A stretch of 64,000 nt of DNA. Origin: Pelobacter seleniigenes DSM 18267 (GTDB taxonomy: Bacteria; Desulfobacterota; Desulfuromonadia; Desulfuromonadales; Geopsychrobacteraceae). Below the pieces are notes generated by a model that was not told the origin of the DNA, ran no database searches, and saw only the letters and a list, made by a program, of their open reading frames with translations. The stretch lies in contig NZ_JOMG01000004.1 of the NCBI RefSeq assembly GCF_000711225.1, forward strand, positions 186,001-250,000, written 5' to 3'. This document shows positions 20,432 to 28,886 of this stretch, piece by piece. Position 1 is the stretch's first letter. Every line of letters begins with the position of its first letter. The position numbers were made by a program, and so were the translations under genes.

Positions 20432-21598
20432 TTACAGCGCGGCCAACGCCTGGGTGATATCTTCTTTCAGGTCAGCAATTTCCTCCAGGCCGATATTGAG
20501 GCGGATCATCCAGCGGCCGTGATAGCGGGACAGCTCCGATTGGCCGAACCGACCGGCGGTCACCAGGCTTTTGAACCCGCCCCAGCTGTAGCCGATGCCG
20601 AACAACTGCAGCCTGTCAACAAAGCGGGCAACTGCCTGCTCGTCGTATCCCGCTTCCAAAACAAAAGAGAATATTCCCGATGAGCCGGTAAAGTCACGCT
20701 GCCAGAGCGCATGCTCGGGATGGTCGGGCAGGGCGGGGTGGAGCACCGTTTCGACTCCGCGTTGCCCCTGCAGCCAACTGGCGATGTCGCGGGCGGCCCT
20801 TTCGTGCTGCTGCAGTCTGACCGGCAGGGTTTTCAGCCCGCGCAGGGCCAGGTAACAGGCGTCCTGGGGGGCGACGATTTCCAGGGCACGGCACAGTTTC
20901 CGGAATTGTCCGGCGCACGGTTCCGTGACCGTGGCGGTGCCGAGCAGGACATCGCTGTGCCCGGAGATGTATTTGGTGACCGAGTGAATGGAGATATCGA
21001 CCCCGTGCTGAAAGGGCTGGAAAAACAGCGGGGTCGCCCAGGTATTGTCGATGGCGGTGATAATCCCCCGGCGGCGGGCCACCGCGGTGATGGCCGGGAC
21101 ATCCTGAATTTCAAAGGTGTTTGAGCCGGGCGATTCCAACAGGATCAGCCGGGTTTGCGGGGTGATGTAGGCTTCGATGTCCGCTCCGGCATTGGCTGGA
21201 AAATAACTGGTGGTGACTCCGAACCGGTGCAGCAGGGTGGCCGCAAAACGGCGCACCGGGCCGTACACGCTGTTGCAGACCAGCAGATGATCGCCGCTGT
21301 TCAGGAAGGCCTGCAGGACGCTGGTGATGGCGAGCAGTCCGGAGGGAAAGGCTTTGGTGAGAAAGCCGCCTTCGAGCTCGGTCATGGCCTGCTCAAAGGC
21401 CTGTGAGGTCGGACTGCCGTCGGTGCCGTAAGTGAACCCCTCATACTGACCCTGTCCGGCGGCACGCAATTCGGCGTAGTTTTCGAACAATACCGTGGAG
21501 GCCTGGTAGAGCGGCGGATTGATGGAATGATAGCGGGCCAGGGAGTGACTGTCGCCGTTGTAGCCGCTGTTGATGATTTCCGTTGCTGTTTTTTTCAT
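20432..21598 (-). CDS. metC: Cystathionine beta-lyase
   Basis: A 388-residue PLP enzyme of the Cys/Met metabolism family. It cleaves cystathionine to homocysteine, pyruvate and ammonia in methionine synthesis. K209 in HSVTKYISGHSD holds PLP, and D184 in IDNTWATP contacts the cofactor ring. MetC-type strings (LESPGS, RDFTGSSGIFSFVL, YSWGGFKSL) resemble E. coli MetC more than gamma-synthases or gamma-lyases. ATG 21598 (MKKTATE) follows AAAAGG; the two-codon-longer TTG reading is less likely. It converges with the sensor kinase gene. The intergenic region upstream holds two repeat elements. Confidence 0.9.
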   Translation of the reverse strand: MKKTATEIINSGYNGDSHSLARYHSINPPLYQASTVLFENYAELRAAGQGQYEGFTYGTDGSPTSQAFEQAMTELEGGFLTKAFPSGLLAITSVLQAFLNSGDHLLVCNSVYGPVRRFAATLLHRFGVTTSYFPANAGADIEAYITPQTRLILLESPGSNTFEIQDVPAITAVARRRGIITAIDNTWATPLFFQPFQHGVDISIHSVTKYISGHSDVLLGTATVTEPCAGQFRKLCRALEIVAPQDACYLALRGLKTLPVRLQQHERAARDIASWLQGQRGVETVLHPALPDHPEHALWQRDFTGSSGIFSFVLEAGYDEQAVARFVDRLQLFGIGYSWGGFKSLVTAGRFGQSELSRYHGRWMIRLNIGLEEIADLKEDITQALAAL

Positions 21599-21742
21599 CT
21601 GCAAAACCTTTTAGCATCGAGCCGATTGCGGGAAAATATTGAAGCAAGGCTAAACCTTACTAAACCACTGAAAAATATTCAAGAGGTTTGTTCTTTTCTC
21701 TGCTGTGGTTTTGCCGTGGGGATTCTTTTCGCCTGCTGTTCC

Positions 21743-21925
21743 GAATGGCGCTCGTTTAAGCAACTTTGCAGTAAACTCGGGACTGTCCCCAGGGTCATCG
21801 GGGGCTGTCCCAAGAGTTTGCGAGCCATGAAACTGTCGCGGTTAGCACCGCAAAGACCTGGGGCAGCCCCCCGGGCGGGGACCGTCCCGGTTTTGCTGCC
21901 AGCGACTCTTAAACGAGCGTCATTC
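21743..21925. repeat. Nested inverted-repeat element, REP/BIME-like
   Basis: The outer arms are GAATGGCGCTCGTTTAAG (21743-21760) and CTTAAACGAGCGTCATTC (21908-21925), 17 of 18 paired. Inside them GGGACTGTCCCC (21779-21790) faces GGGGACCGTCCC (21877-21888). An inner pair, GGGGGCTGTCCC (21800) and GGGGCAGCCCCC (21860), is spaced by about 48 bases. Such GGGAC/GTCCC-rich nested dyads resemble REP/BIME units mobilised by TnpA-REP (Y1) transposases. No transposase gene is nearby. Confidence 0.75.
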
Positions 21926-21945
21926 CCTGATGTCCCGATATTCTC

Positions 21946-22079
21946 CTAGTGCCCTGAGCGGTTAGTTCTATAGTCTAATTCTGGCCCTTTTTACTGCTGT
22001 CTACGTTCTGCCTTCTCGGCTTGGCAGCAGTAAAAATGACTCAGAATTTATACAAATAACTAACCGCACAGGACACTAG
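21946..22079. repeat. 134-bp MITE-like palindrome with CTAG ends
   Basis: Arms of about 54 bases start CTAGTGCCCTGAGCGGTTAG and end with the near-perfect inverse CTAACCGCACAGGACACTAG. Inner arm ends ACTGCTG / CAGCAGT flank a 25-base centre. The CTAG boundary contains a TA, as expected for insertion by IS630/Tc1-mariner transposases. No coding capacity. It is most likely a miniature transposable element or a remnant of one. Confidence 0.75.
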
Positions 22080-22171
22080 TAAAATCCAGCTTGACCTTTA
22101 CTGCTAATTATAATATCTGCATGAATGAACTGCAGCCAGCGGGACAGGACCGTTGGCTGAGGTTCGTCAGT

Positions 22172-22194
22172 GCGGCGTGCAACGCCGCTGGAGG
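22172..22194 (+). promoter_or_regulatory. Hairpin abutting the peptidase ribosome-binding site
   Basis: GCGGCG-TGCAA-CGCCGC (22172-22188) is separated by one base from the GGAGG Shine-Dalgarno string at 22190-22194. It may modulate translation or stabilise the 5' end; this is speculative. Confidence 0.35.
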
Positions 22195-22203
22195 CAAGGC
22201 TGC

Positions 22204-23277
22204 ATGGCTTTGGGTGAACAATTTGTTGATCTGTTGAAAGCATTGATTCGCCAGCCGAGCGTGGTCGGTGCCGAGCACTCTTTTTTTCGGGTCCTGCAGC
22301 GCGAACTGGAGGAACGGGGCGCCCGGGTATCCTGGTATGAAGGGGTGCTGGTGGCTCAGGGGAGCGAGCCCGATTCGGCCATGTTCTCAGCGCATATCGA
22401 TCGCCACGGCTTGATCTGCACCGGGCCGAATGAGTTTCAGTATGCAGCCTTTGTCGCCGGCCGCCGCTCTGATCTGCTTGGTAACTCCGTCTCTGAAAAA
22501 CTGATGCTGAAAATCGTGGATCGCTTTCAAGGTGTTCCGGTGGTGGCCTACGAACCCTGGTCCGGGGCCTACCGTGGCGCTGGGACCATCACCAATGCCC
22601 ATATCTGTGAATATCGGAACAACCTGATTTTTGAAGTGGCCGGGCTGGAGCATCTGGTGGCCGGGACCCCGGTCGCGTTCAGCGATCGCCTGACCCTGCA
22701 GCAGGATATCCTCTCCGCCCAGCTCGATAACGTGCTGACCGCCGCGCACCTGGTGCATCTGTACAGTCTTGGTTTTAACGGCACGACGTTTTTCACCGCC
22801 CAGGAAGAATCGGGGAGCAGCTGGCGTTTTCTGCTGGAATGGTTCCGGCGCTTCAACGGTGCCACCAACCGCTTGATCGTGGTTGACACCAGCCCTTACC
22901 CGGATCGCTACAGCGCCGATCAGCAGCAGGTGGTGCTGCGCAAAAAAGACGCCAACGCCCAGTTCGATCCGGATACGACAGAACAGCTGGCCCAGTATTG
23001 CCGCAGCCTGGGGATTACTTATTCCTACAAGGATGCCTATATCGAGGCGCAGAACCTCCAGGCCGCAGCCAGCGGTCAGCAGGTCATGTCCCTTGGCAGC
23101 ACCGAACTGGGCCGGATCATCGCGGCCTCCCACGGTTTTGTCCAGGGCACCACTTTACAGATTCCGACCTCGGCTTACCACACCATGCGCGAGTCTTCCG
23201 CCATGTCCGCCAACCATGCCTTCAGCCAGCTGTTGTTGCATGCTGCCAAAAATAAGCCAGCACTCGCCAGCTCCTGA
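22204..23277 (+). CDS. M42/M20-like metallopeptidase family protein
   Basis: A 357-residue cytoplasmic protein with the di-zinc peptidase layout: H and D in SAHIDRHG, the bridging Asp in AQLDNVL, the Glu pair in TAQEESG, Asp in IVVDTSPYPD and the last His in TSAYHTMRESS. All expected metal-ligand positions have a suitable residue. The stretch around LDN deviates from the usual FDDR of M42 aminopeptidases, so it may be a divergent subfamily. ATG 22204 has GGAGG nine bases upstream; the longer ORF from 22153 crosses the hairpin at 22172. The substrate is unknown. It is followed by a DUF486 gene after 37 bases. Confidence 0.8.
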   Translation: MALGEQFVDLLKALIRQPSVVGAEHSFFRVLQRELEERGARVSWYEGVLVAQGSEPDSAMFSAHIDRHGLICTGPNEFQYAAFVAGRRSDLLGNSVSEKLMLKIVDRFQGVPVVAYEPWSGAYRGAGTITNAHICEYRNNLIFEVAGLEHLVAGTPVAFSDRLTLQQDILSAQLDNVLTAAHLVHLYSLGFNGTTFFTAQEESGSSWRFLLEWFRRFNGATNRLIVVDTSPYPDRYSADQQQVVLRKKDANAQFDPDTTEQLAQYCRSLGITYSYKDAYIEAQNLQAAASGQQVMSLGSTELGRIIAASHGFVQGTTLQIPTSAYHTMRESSAMSANHAFSQLLLHAAKNKPALASS

Positions 23278-23314
23278 TTTTTCCTGACCCCTTGGGTTGA
23301 AAGTCCGTTACTCT

Positions 23315-23665
23315 ATGCGCACCGTTTTGACCTCTGTCATGCTGCTGATGTGCAGCAATCTGTTCATGACCTTTGCCTGGTATGCCCACCTCAAGGAACT
23401 GAACAACAAGCCCTGGCTGTTGGCCGCCCTGGCCAGCTGGGGGATTGCCCTGCTGGAATACCTGCTGCAGGTTCCGGCCAACCGGATCGGCTACACGGTC
23501 CTGAATGTCGGCCAGCTGAAGATTCTCCAGGAGGTGATCACCCTGGCCGTGTTCGTGCCGTTTTCGGTGGTGTACCTGAAAGAACCGATCAAACTCGATT
23601 ACCTGTGGGCCGGGTTGTGCATGCTCGGAGCGGTCTTCTTTATGTTCCGCAGCCGGTTTTTTTAA
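23315..23665 (+). CDS. DMT-superfamily small membrane protein (DUF486)
   Basis: A 116-residue protein with four predicted helices. It has the DUF486 hallmarks FMTFAWYAHLK, ALLEYLLQVPANRIGY and LKEPIKLDYLWAG. DUF486 proteins are related to EmrE-like small drug/metabolite transporters, and their substrates are unknown. ATG 23315 is preferred over the TTG at 23297 on family length (about 115). It lies just downstream of the peptidase on the same strand and is probably cotranscribed. Confidence 0.9.
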   Translation: MRTVLTSVMLLMCSNLFMTFAWYAHLKELNNKPWLLAALASWGIALLEYLLQVPANRIGYTVLNVGQLKILQEVITLAVFVPFSVVYLKEPIKLDYLWAGLCMLGAVFFMFRSRFF

Positions 23666-23696
23666 AGACCCGGAAAAAGGTTTGTCGTCATCCTGA

Positions 23697-23915
23697 TCAG
23701 CTGCGGTGTTTTTCTTCCAGCAGGGGAAGGATGAATTTTTCGAAGGTCACCGTCTGCTTTGCGGTAAGCAGGCTGACGTCACCTTCGTTGTCGAGCAGGA
23801 AAGTGCCGACGCCGAGCACGGTTTTGGCCAGATAGCCGGTTCCTTCCACGGCTTTTTTGATCCGGTCCGGGCGATGGGTGATAAGCCAGTAGAGCCGGTT
23901 GAGGTCGATGTCCAT
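23697..23915 (-). CDS. Small conserved-looking protein, function unknown
   Basis: A 72-residue acidic/basic mixed protein (MDIDLNRLYWLITHRPDRIK at the start). It is predicted mostly helical, with no signal peptide or membrane helix. GGAGA eight bases ahead of ATG 23915 decides this start; the ORF extends further upstream to 23999 without a ribosome site. I do not recognise a named domain. It is convergent with the DUF486 gene. Confidence 0.6.
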   Translation of the reverse strand: MDIDLNRLYWLITHRPDRIKKAVEGTGYLAKTVLGVGTFLLDNEGDVSLLTAKQTVTFEKFILPLLEEKHRS

Positions 23916-24091
23916 ATCATGTTCTCCACAATTGATGGTGGCTGTGCAGCGTTTCAAAAAGAGCTGTCGCAAAGCCTCATAGGGGTGTCGGCGGGACAAA
24001 GAGCAAAGCCTTGTTCCCCTGTGCGGGCGTTGCAGGCGGGAGTGTAGCCGGGAGCGCTGCTTACGGCAAGCAACATTTGCCAGGCGGCCGA

Positions 24092-25003
24092 TCAGGATCT
24101 TCGCCAGGGGAACAGCCGTTTTTTCCAGCGAGCCCTACGCAGCATCTTCTGCAAGGGGTCGATCTCAGCGTTGACCTCATCCTCACCGCAGGCGATGGCC
24201 TGTTTCCAGGTGGTGAAATCCGCCCAGTGCTTGATGCCGTTTTTCGGGGAGAGCAGAAAATCGGCTGTTTTGATCTGTTCGTGATTGAGCACGGTTCGGG
24301 CCAGGTAATCGGCTCGGGCGATGACATCGATGGCGTTGCGGGGTGGGTCGAAGTTGCGCAGGTTGTCGCCGACATCCACGGCAATGACGAAGTCCGCCCC
24401 GAGCTCGCGGGCGGCCCGGATCGGCACGGTTTCGGCCCAGCCGCCGTCGATGAGCAGCTTGCCGTCGTGCTCAACCGGGTTGAGGACTCCGGGCATGGCG
24501 CAAGACGCGGCAATCGCCGGACGCAACGGACCCCGGTCAAGAATCACCGTTTGCCCCTGGATCAGATCGAGGGCAACGGCGGCGAAGGGGAGCCGGGTCT
24601 GTTCGATGTTTATATCCTCGACCAGAAATGAGTAGCTTCTGGCGGCCGTTTTGTCGCTGACCAGGGCGGTTTTGGTGATGGACAGGGCGTTGAAGACCCC
24701 GCGCCGGGCCAGCCGCCCGATTTCAGCCAGAATCCCCTGGTTATGGGCGTCGAGTTCTTTGAAAAACCTAAACCCCGATTCGGCGAACTCGGCACTGTTC
24801 ACGTACGCTTCGAAACGGGCTTTGATGGTCTCCACGTCGGGCTGATAGGCGTACATGGCGCCGATAATGGCCCCCATGCTGGTGCCGGTGACAATATCGA
24901 TGGGGATGCCGTGCCTGTTGAGTCCTTCGAGAACCCCGATGTGCGAAAAGGCTCTTGCCGCGCCCCCTCCGAGGGCCACGCCGACCCGAAACCTTTTGAA
25001 CAT
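24092..25003 (-). CDS. Patatin-like phospholipase (RssA/NTE family)
   Basis: A 303-residue cytoplasmic or peripheral hydrolase. The oxyanion-hole glycine motif ALGGGAARAFSHIGVL, the nucleophile S42 in GTSMGA and the catalytic Asp in LLIDGGWAETVP are all present, so it should be an active Ser-Asp dyad lipase. The bacterial RssA-type proteins are about 300 residues, matching this length. It probably acts on lysophospholipids or acyl esters. Start 25003 has AGGAGGGTACT directly ahead. It is followed on the same strand, further upstream, by terC. Confidence 0.93.
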   Translation of the reverse strand: MFKRFRVGVALGGGAARAFSHIGVLEGLNRHGIPIDIVTGTSMGAIIGAMYAYQPDVETIKARFEAYVNSAEFAESGFRFFKELDAHNQGILAEIGRLARRGVFNALSITKTALVSDKTAARSYSFLVEDINIEQTRLPFAAVALDLIQGQTVILDRGPLRPAIAASCAMPGVLNPVEHDGKLLIDGGWAETVPIRAARELGADFVIAVDVGDNLRNFDPPRNAIDVIARADYLARTVLNHEQIKTADFLLSPKNGIKHWADFTTWKQAIACGEDEVNAEIDPLQKMLRRARWKKRLFPWRRS

Positions 25004-25097
25004 AGTACCCTCCTGTTAAACAGATGATGACTCTATTCTGCCCCCAAACAAACCTTCAGGCAAGCACAGTCCGCAACCGGATCTGTGTCAGCCTTGT

Positions 25098-25826
25098 TTA
25101 ACCCGTGCGTTTTTGGTCCAACTTGCGGCGGATGCGGATATTGAGCATTTCCACGCCGACGGAGAAGGCCATGGCAAAATAGATGTAGCCTTTGGGGACA
25201 TGAACATCGAAACCTTCCACGAACAGCGTGACCCCGACCATAATCAGGAAAGACAAGGCCAGGATCTTGATGGTCGGGTGACTGTCGACAAATTCACCGA
25301 TGGCAGCGGCGGCAAACAGCATCACGCCCACCGCGATCACGATGGCGATGGCCATCAGCGAGATGTGGTCGGCCAGGCCGATGGCCGTAATCACCGAGTC
25401 GAGGGAAAAAACGATATCGAGCAGGGCGATCTGGATCAGGGTGCGTACCACCGTGGCCTTGAAGTTCGGGGCGGCATCATTCTGCCCGGCCCCTTCCATG
25501 GTCGCGTGAATTTCGTGGGTTGCTTTGGCAAGCAGAAACAGCCCGCCGCAGATCAGAATCAGGTCGCGGCCGGAGATGGTAAAATGGAACAGGCTGAACC
25601 ATGGCTCGGTCAGGCGCATGACCAGGGAGATGGAAAACAGCAAGGCCAGCCGGGTCAACATTGCCAGGCCCAGGCCGGCACGACGGGCAAAAGCGCGCTC
25701 AGCAGCCGGTAGCCGGCCGACCAGGATCGAGATGAAGATGATATTGTCGATGCCCAGGACAATCTCCAGCGCGGTCAGGGTGGCCAGCGCTATCCAGGCG
25801 GTAGGGGACAGTAACCATTCGAACAT
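25098..25826 (-). CDS. TerC-family integral membrane protein
   Basis: A 242-residue protein with about seven helices. Hallmarks are EIVLGIDNIIFISIL near the N-terminus and IALLDIVFSLDSVITAIG in the middle, whose conserved Asp residues lie inside the membrane and probably bind a metal cation. The family includes manganese exporters (Alx, MntX-like, YceF) and the tellurite-resistance protein TerC; no other ter genes are present, so metal homeostasis is likelier. GGAG nine bases upstream supports the start. No yybP-ykoY riboswitch was recognised ahead of it. Confidence 0.92.
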   Translation of the reverse strand: MFEWLLSPTAWIALATLTALEIVLGIDNIIFISILVGRLPAAERAFARRAGLGLAMLTRLALLFSISLVMRLTEPWFSLFHFTISGRDLILICGGLFLLAKATHEIHATMEGAGQNDAAPNFKATVVRTLIQIALLDIVFSLDSVITAIGLADHISLMAIAIVIAVGVMLFAAAAIGEFVDSHPTIKILALSFLIMVGVTLFVEGFDVHVPKGYIYFAMAFSVGVEMLNIRIRRKLDQKRTG

Positions 25827-26141
25827 GGCGGCGACTCCGGTCGAAACGGGCTGAGAGGAAACTCCAACTAAAATATTCTAGTTTTCATCCGGAAACGGCC
25901 CTTTTCCGCTGTAGTGGTGTCAATCTGCGGGTTTTCTTGTGCGGCGTAAAGGACTACGCCTCCGCACAACCCCTTGATTTCCTTGGTATAACGAAAAATT
26001 GCTCGTTTCCAATCTGAAAACTTAGCCGTTGCCCTGCGGAGTTTCCGGATGGCAACTATTCTAGCATTTCGGCAGGCAGGCCGCAGGGGGGAGGAGGCAG
26101 TCGCCACTGAGCATGGGCGACTGCCGGTCGGACACGAATAA
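25827..26141. other. Intergenic region with two hairpins between terC and ppiC
   Basis: About 315 bases. A strong hairpin lies at 25937-25969 (TTGTGCGG outer arm with an inner GGCGTA/TACGCC arm, one-sided bulge). A 10-bp perfect stem, GGCAGTCGCC / GGCGACTGCC, lies at 26096-26125 just past the ppiC stop without a T-run. The first could be in the terC 5' leader. A 79-codon ORF here has no supporting features. Confidence 0.5.
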
Positions 26142-26423
26142 TCAGTCGGTGCGGCTGGTGATTTCGATCAGATGATAGCCGAACTGGGTTTTGACCGGGC
26201 CGAGCACTTTGCCGACTTCACCGGAAAAAACCACTTCGTCGAATTCCCTGACCATCTGGCCGGGGCCGAATTCGCCCAGGGCGCCGCCCTGTTTTCCGGA
26301 CGGGCACTTGGAATGAACCTTGGCCACTTCGGCGAAATCCTCGCCACCTTCGATCATTTTTTTGAGCGTGTTGCAATCTGCTTCGCTGGGCACCAGAATG
26401 TGCCGGGCGCTTGCTTTTGCCAT
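26142..26423 (-). CDS. ppiC: Parvulin-type peptidyl-prolyl cis-trans isomerase
   Basis: A 93-residue stand-alone parvulin domain like E. coli PpiC. Motifs are SARHILVPSEADC at the start, DFAEVAKVHSKCPSGKQGG, LGEFGPGQMVREFDEVVF and FGYHLIEI at the end. It catalyses proline isomerisation during folding; with no signal sequence it is cytoplasmic. A well-placed AAGGAGATTCATC site precedes the start. The length matches the family (92-93 residues). Confidence 0.95.
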   Translation of the reverse strand: MAKASARHILVPSEADCNTLKKMIEGGEDFAEVAKVHSKCPSGKQGGALGEFGPGQMVREFDEVVFSGEVGKVLGPVKTQFGYHLIEITSRTD

Positions 26424-26521
26424 GATGAATCTCCTTGTTGGTGAAAATTATAAAAAACCTAGTATGGGGTGATCGGCCATGATTTGTCCATGGTGAAGGA
26501 CTAAAAATAGTCAATAACCGA

Positions 26522-27736
26522 TCAGCGCAGCCTGGCCGCAATAAAGGCCGTGGTCCAGGCGGCCTGGAAGTTGAAACCGCCGGTGATGCCGTCGATATCG
26601 AGGACTTCGCCGGCAAAGTAGAGGTTTTTGCAGACCTTGCTCTGCATGCTGGCAATATCGATATCGTTCAGGCTAACCCCGCCGCAGGTGACGAACTCCT
26701 CCTTGAAGGAGGTTCGACCGGCGATCTCATAGCAGTCGTTGGTGAGCAGATTGAGCAGCCGATTTTGATCTGTCTTGCCCAGCTCGGCACATTTTTTGGA
26801 GCTGCTGATCGCCGCTTTGTCCAGTAGATAGCGCCAGAGCCGATCCGGCAGGGAGCAGGGATTGACATTGCTCAGCAGCTTTTTCGGCTGTTCGGCAAGC
26901 CCGGCGCTGAGCTGTTCCGCAACCCGCTCCTGATTGCGCTGCGCGGCCCAGTTGACCTGTAGGCGGCCATGATAGTTCTGTTCGCTCAGCCAGCGGGCGC
27001 CAAAAGCGGAAAGTTTGAGGATGGCGGGGCCGCTCATTCCCCAGTGGGTGATCAGCAACGGGCCGGCCGCTTTGAATCCGGTTCCCTGCAAAGCGACCTG
27101 GACCGGGTCAACTACCACGCCCATCAGCGTGGTAATCTTTTCCCGGGGCATGCTGAAAGAGAACAGCGACGGAACCGGCGGGATAATCCTGTGCCCGACC
27201 TGCTCCAACCAAGCCAGGTCGTTACGGCGTGGTGCGCCGCCGGTAGCGACAATCACTTTGGCAAAGGTGGCGGGTTTTCTCCTGGCGTCGCTGAAGCTCA
27301 GCTGCAGTTCATCCCCCAGTGGTCTGATCCCTGTGACGGGACATGCCGTTTCGATCCGGATCTGCAGGCGGGCTGCCTCTTCCAGAAAGCAGTCGATGAT
27401 GGTCTGTGAGTTTTGCGAGCGGGGAAAGACGCAGTTGTCCTCCTGGGTGACCAGGGCCAGGTTGCGGGCTTCGAACCAGCGCATCAAGGCATGGTTGTCG
27501 AATTCCCGAAAGGCTTTTTTCAAGCTGTTCGCGCCACGGGGGTAGGCGGCACAAAGTTCTTTGAGGGTCCGGCAGGCATTGGTGACATTGCAGCGTCCAC
27601 CGCCGGAAACCTTGACTTTGGCTAACGGATGGGACGATTTCTCAAAGATGACGACCTGGGCGGCCGGGTGATTTTCTTTGACGTTGAGTGCGGCGAAAAA
27701 GCCCGCCGCGCCACCGCCGATGATGGCAACCTTCAC
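26522..27736 (-). CDS. HI0933/YhiN-family flavoprotein oxidoreductase
   Basis: A 404-residue FAD protein. It has an N-terminal dinucleotide-binding fold (VAIIGGGAAGFFAALN), the family motif VKVSGGGRCNVTN, a second GG-type motif KVIVATGGAPRR, and the C-terminal FAD stretch GEVLDIDGITGGFNFQAAW. The family (HI0933, E. coli YhiN, BaiN) has no settled general function; some members have been linked to bile-acid or tRNA-related reductions, which I cannot test here. Translation starts at GTG 27736 with AAAGGA five bases upstream. It diverges from ychJ. Confidence 0.92.
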   Translation of the reverse strand: MKVAIIGGGAAGFFAALNVKENHPAAQVVIFEKSSHPLAKVKVSGGGRCNVTNACRTLKELCAAYPRGANSLKKAFREFDNHALMRWFEARNLALVTQEDNCVFPRSQNSQTIIDCFLEEAARLQIRIETACPVTGIRPLGDELQLSFSDARRKPATFAKVIVATGGAPRRNDLAWLEQVGHRIIPPVPSLFSFSMPREKITTLMGVVVDPVQVALQGTGFKAAGPLLITHWGMSGPAILKLSAFGARWLSEQNYHGRLQVNWAAQRNQERVAEQLSAGLAEQPKKLLSNVNPCSLPDRLWRYLLDKAAISSSKKCAELGKTDQNRLLNLLTNDCYEIAGRTSFKEEFVTCGGVSLNDIDIASMQSKVCKNLYFAGEVLDIDGITGGFNFQAAWTTAFIAARLR

Positions 27737-27913
27737 GGCAATCCTTTATCGATAAACTGAAGAATATTGACAAAATTTTAACGACTCGACACTATACCAT
27801 TCTTTTGGGGCCGGACCGATGAAATCATCTGCCGGCCGATGACACCAGGATAAAATGTTCCGACCCGATCATGCTCGGGGCCGGCCAGATCAATTAGATG
27901 AAGGAGAACAACG

Positions 27914-28393
27914 ATGAGTCATTGCCCCTGCGGAAGTGGTCAGGAATTCGCGGATTGCTGTGAACCGATAATCAGTGGAGCAAAAGCGGCGGAGACCGCT
28001 GAACAGTTGATGCGGGCCCGCTATACGGCCCATGACCAGGTTGCCGTGGATTTCCTGTACAGCAGCATCCACCCCGATCATCGCCAGGGATTCAATCATA
28101 ACGGCACCAGGGACTGGGCGGAAAAATCCGACTGGCTGGGCCTGGAGGTCGTTGCCACCGAGGCCGGCGGGGCGGACGATGAGGAAGGGGAGGTCGAGTT
28201 CATCGCCCGCTATCGCCTCAACGACAGCACCCGCAACTATCATGAGCGCGGTCACTTCAAGCGCCAGGACGGGCAGTGGTTTTTTACCGACGGGGAGTTG
28301 GTCAAAGGGCAGCCCATCAAAGTGACCAAGATTGGCCGCAATGATCCCTGCCCCTGCGGCAGCGGCAAAAAATACAAGAAATGCTGCGGTTAG
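27914..28393 (+). CDS. ychJ: YchJ-family protein with N- and C-terminal SEC-C motifs
   Basis: A 159-residue cytoplasmic protein. Zinc-binding SEC-C motifs sit at both ends ([13 protein letters not shown] at 4-16 and [13 protein letters not shown] at the C-terminus) and flank an NTF2-like central domain ([14 protein letters not shown] onwards). This is the standard UPF0225/YchJ layout and length (about 150-160). The function is unsettled in the family; the SEC-C motif often mediates protein interaction. GAAGGAGAACAACG precedes the start. A hairpin at 28434-28461 follows the gene. Confidence 0.95.
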   Translation: MSHCPCGSGQEFADCCEPIISGAKAAETAEQLMRARYTAHDQVAVDFLYSSIHPDHRQGFNHNGTRDWAEKSDWLGLEVVATEAGGADDEEGEVEFIARYRLNDSTRNYHERGHFKRQDGQWFFTDGELVKGQPIKVTKIGRNDPCPCGSGKKYKKCCG

Positions 28394-28433
28394 CAGCCGG
28401 TTGAAAAGTCCGTTTCGGGACATTCTCAGGCAT

Positions 28434-28461
28434 GGTCGGGGAAAAGATATTTTTCCCGGCC
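28434..28461. other. Inverted repeat downstream of ychJ
   Basis: Twelve-base arms (28434-28445 and 28450-28461, 10 of 12 identical as complements) around GATA. No terminal T-run follows on the plus strand, so termination is uncertain. Confidence 0.45.
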
Positions 28462-28626
28462 TTGCCACCCTGTGTAAACCCCCGGCTTGCCTCTCCTTTC
28501 ATCACCCTTCCGGAAAAATTCCCACCACCTCCCAAGTGCAGCAAAAGGTTTTATACTTAGGGAAAACCTTCCGGCCAACTTTCGCAATCTGCCTAAATGG
28601 CCGCTTATCCGCTGCAGGAGCAAACG

Positions 28627-28821
28627 ATGATTAAAGTCAAAACCTTTGGAGAGCCGCTGGAGCCGTTTCATGTGCGCAAGGAACTGGATGATCTCGATCA
28701 GCGGGTCAATGAATTTATCGTCGAAAACGGGGTGAAAAAGGTTCTCTCCGTCAGCGACAGCGCCACCCATGAAAATGGCTCGACCATCGGCCTGATCAGG
28801 GTTCTGGTGTATGAAGTCTGA
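28627..28821 (+). CDS. Small acidic protein, function unknown
   Basis: A 64-residue soluble protein beginning MIKVKTFGEPLEPFHVRKEL. It is predicted as an alpha/beta mini-fold (helix around LDDLDQRVNEFI, strands around KKVLSVSDS and TIGLIRVLVYEV). GCAGGAGCAAACG provides the ribosome site for ATG 28627; the in-frame ATG at 28597 has none. I recall similar short proteins in Geobacter-like genomes but cannot name a family. Confidence 0.65.
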   Translation: MIKVKTFGEPLEPFHVRKELDDLDQRVNEFIVENGVKKVLSVSDSATHENGSTIGLIRVLVYEV

Positions 28822-28886
28822 GCCCTGATCCCGGGGCCGCACAAACAGCGATCAAGCTCTGACCGGCGGCGGGAAAAGGTCGCCGG

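Larger units (their letters stand above)
21605..22203. other. Repeat-bearing intergenic region between metC and M42-like peptidase
   Basis: About 600 bases between divergent genes. It contains two independent palindromic elements described separately (21743-21925 and 21946-22079) and a short hairpin next to the peptidase ribosome site. A 140-codon plus-strand ORF across the first element shows no protein features and is rejected. Confidence 0.6.

Noticed and set aside
21527-21949. 140-codon ORF between metC and the peptidase
   Set aside because: It runs through the nested inverted repeat, so its sequence is dictated by the repeat; no ribosome site or domain.
25827-26100. Possible yybP-ykoY manganese riboswitch in the terC leader
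   Set aside because: A stable hairpin is there, but the conserved loop sequences of that riboswitch could not be found.
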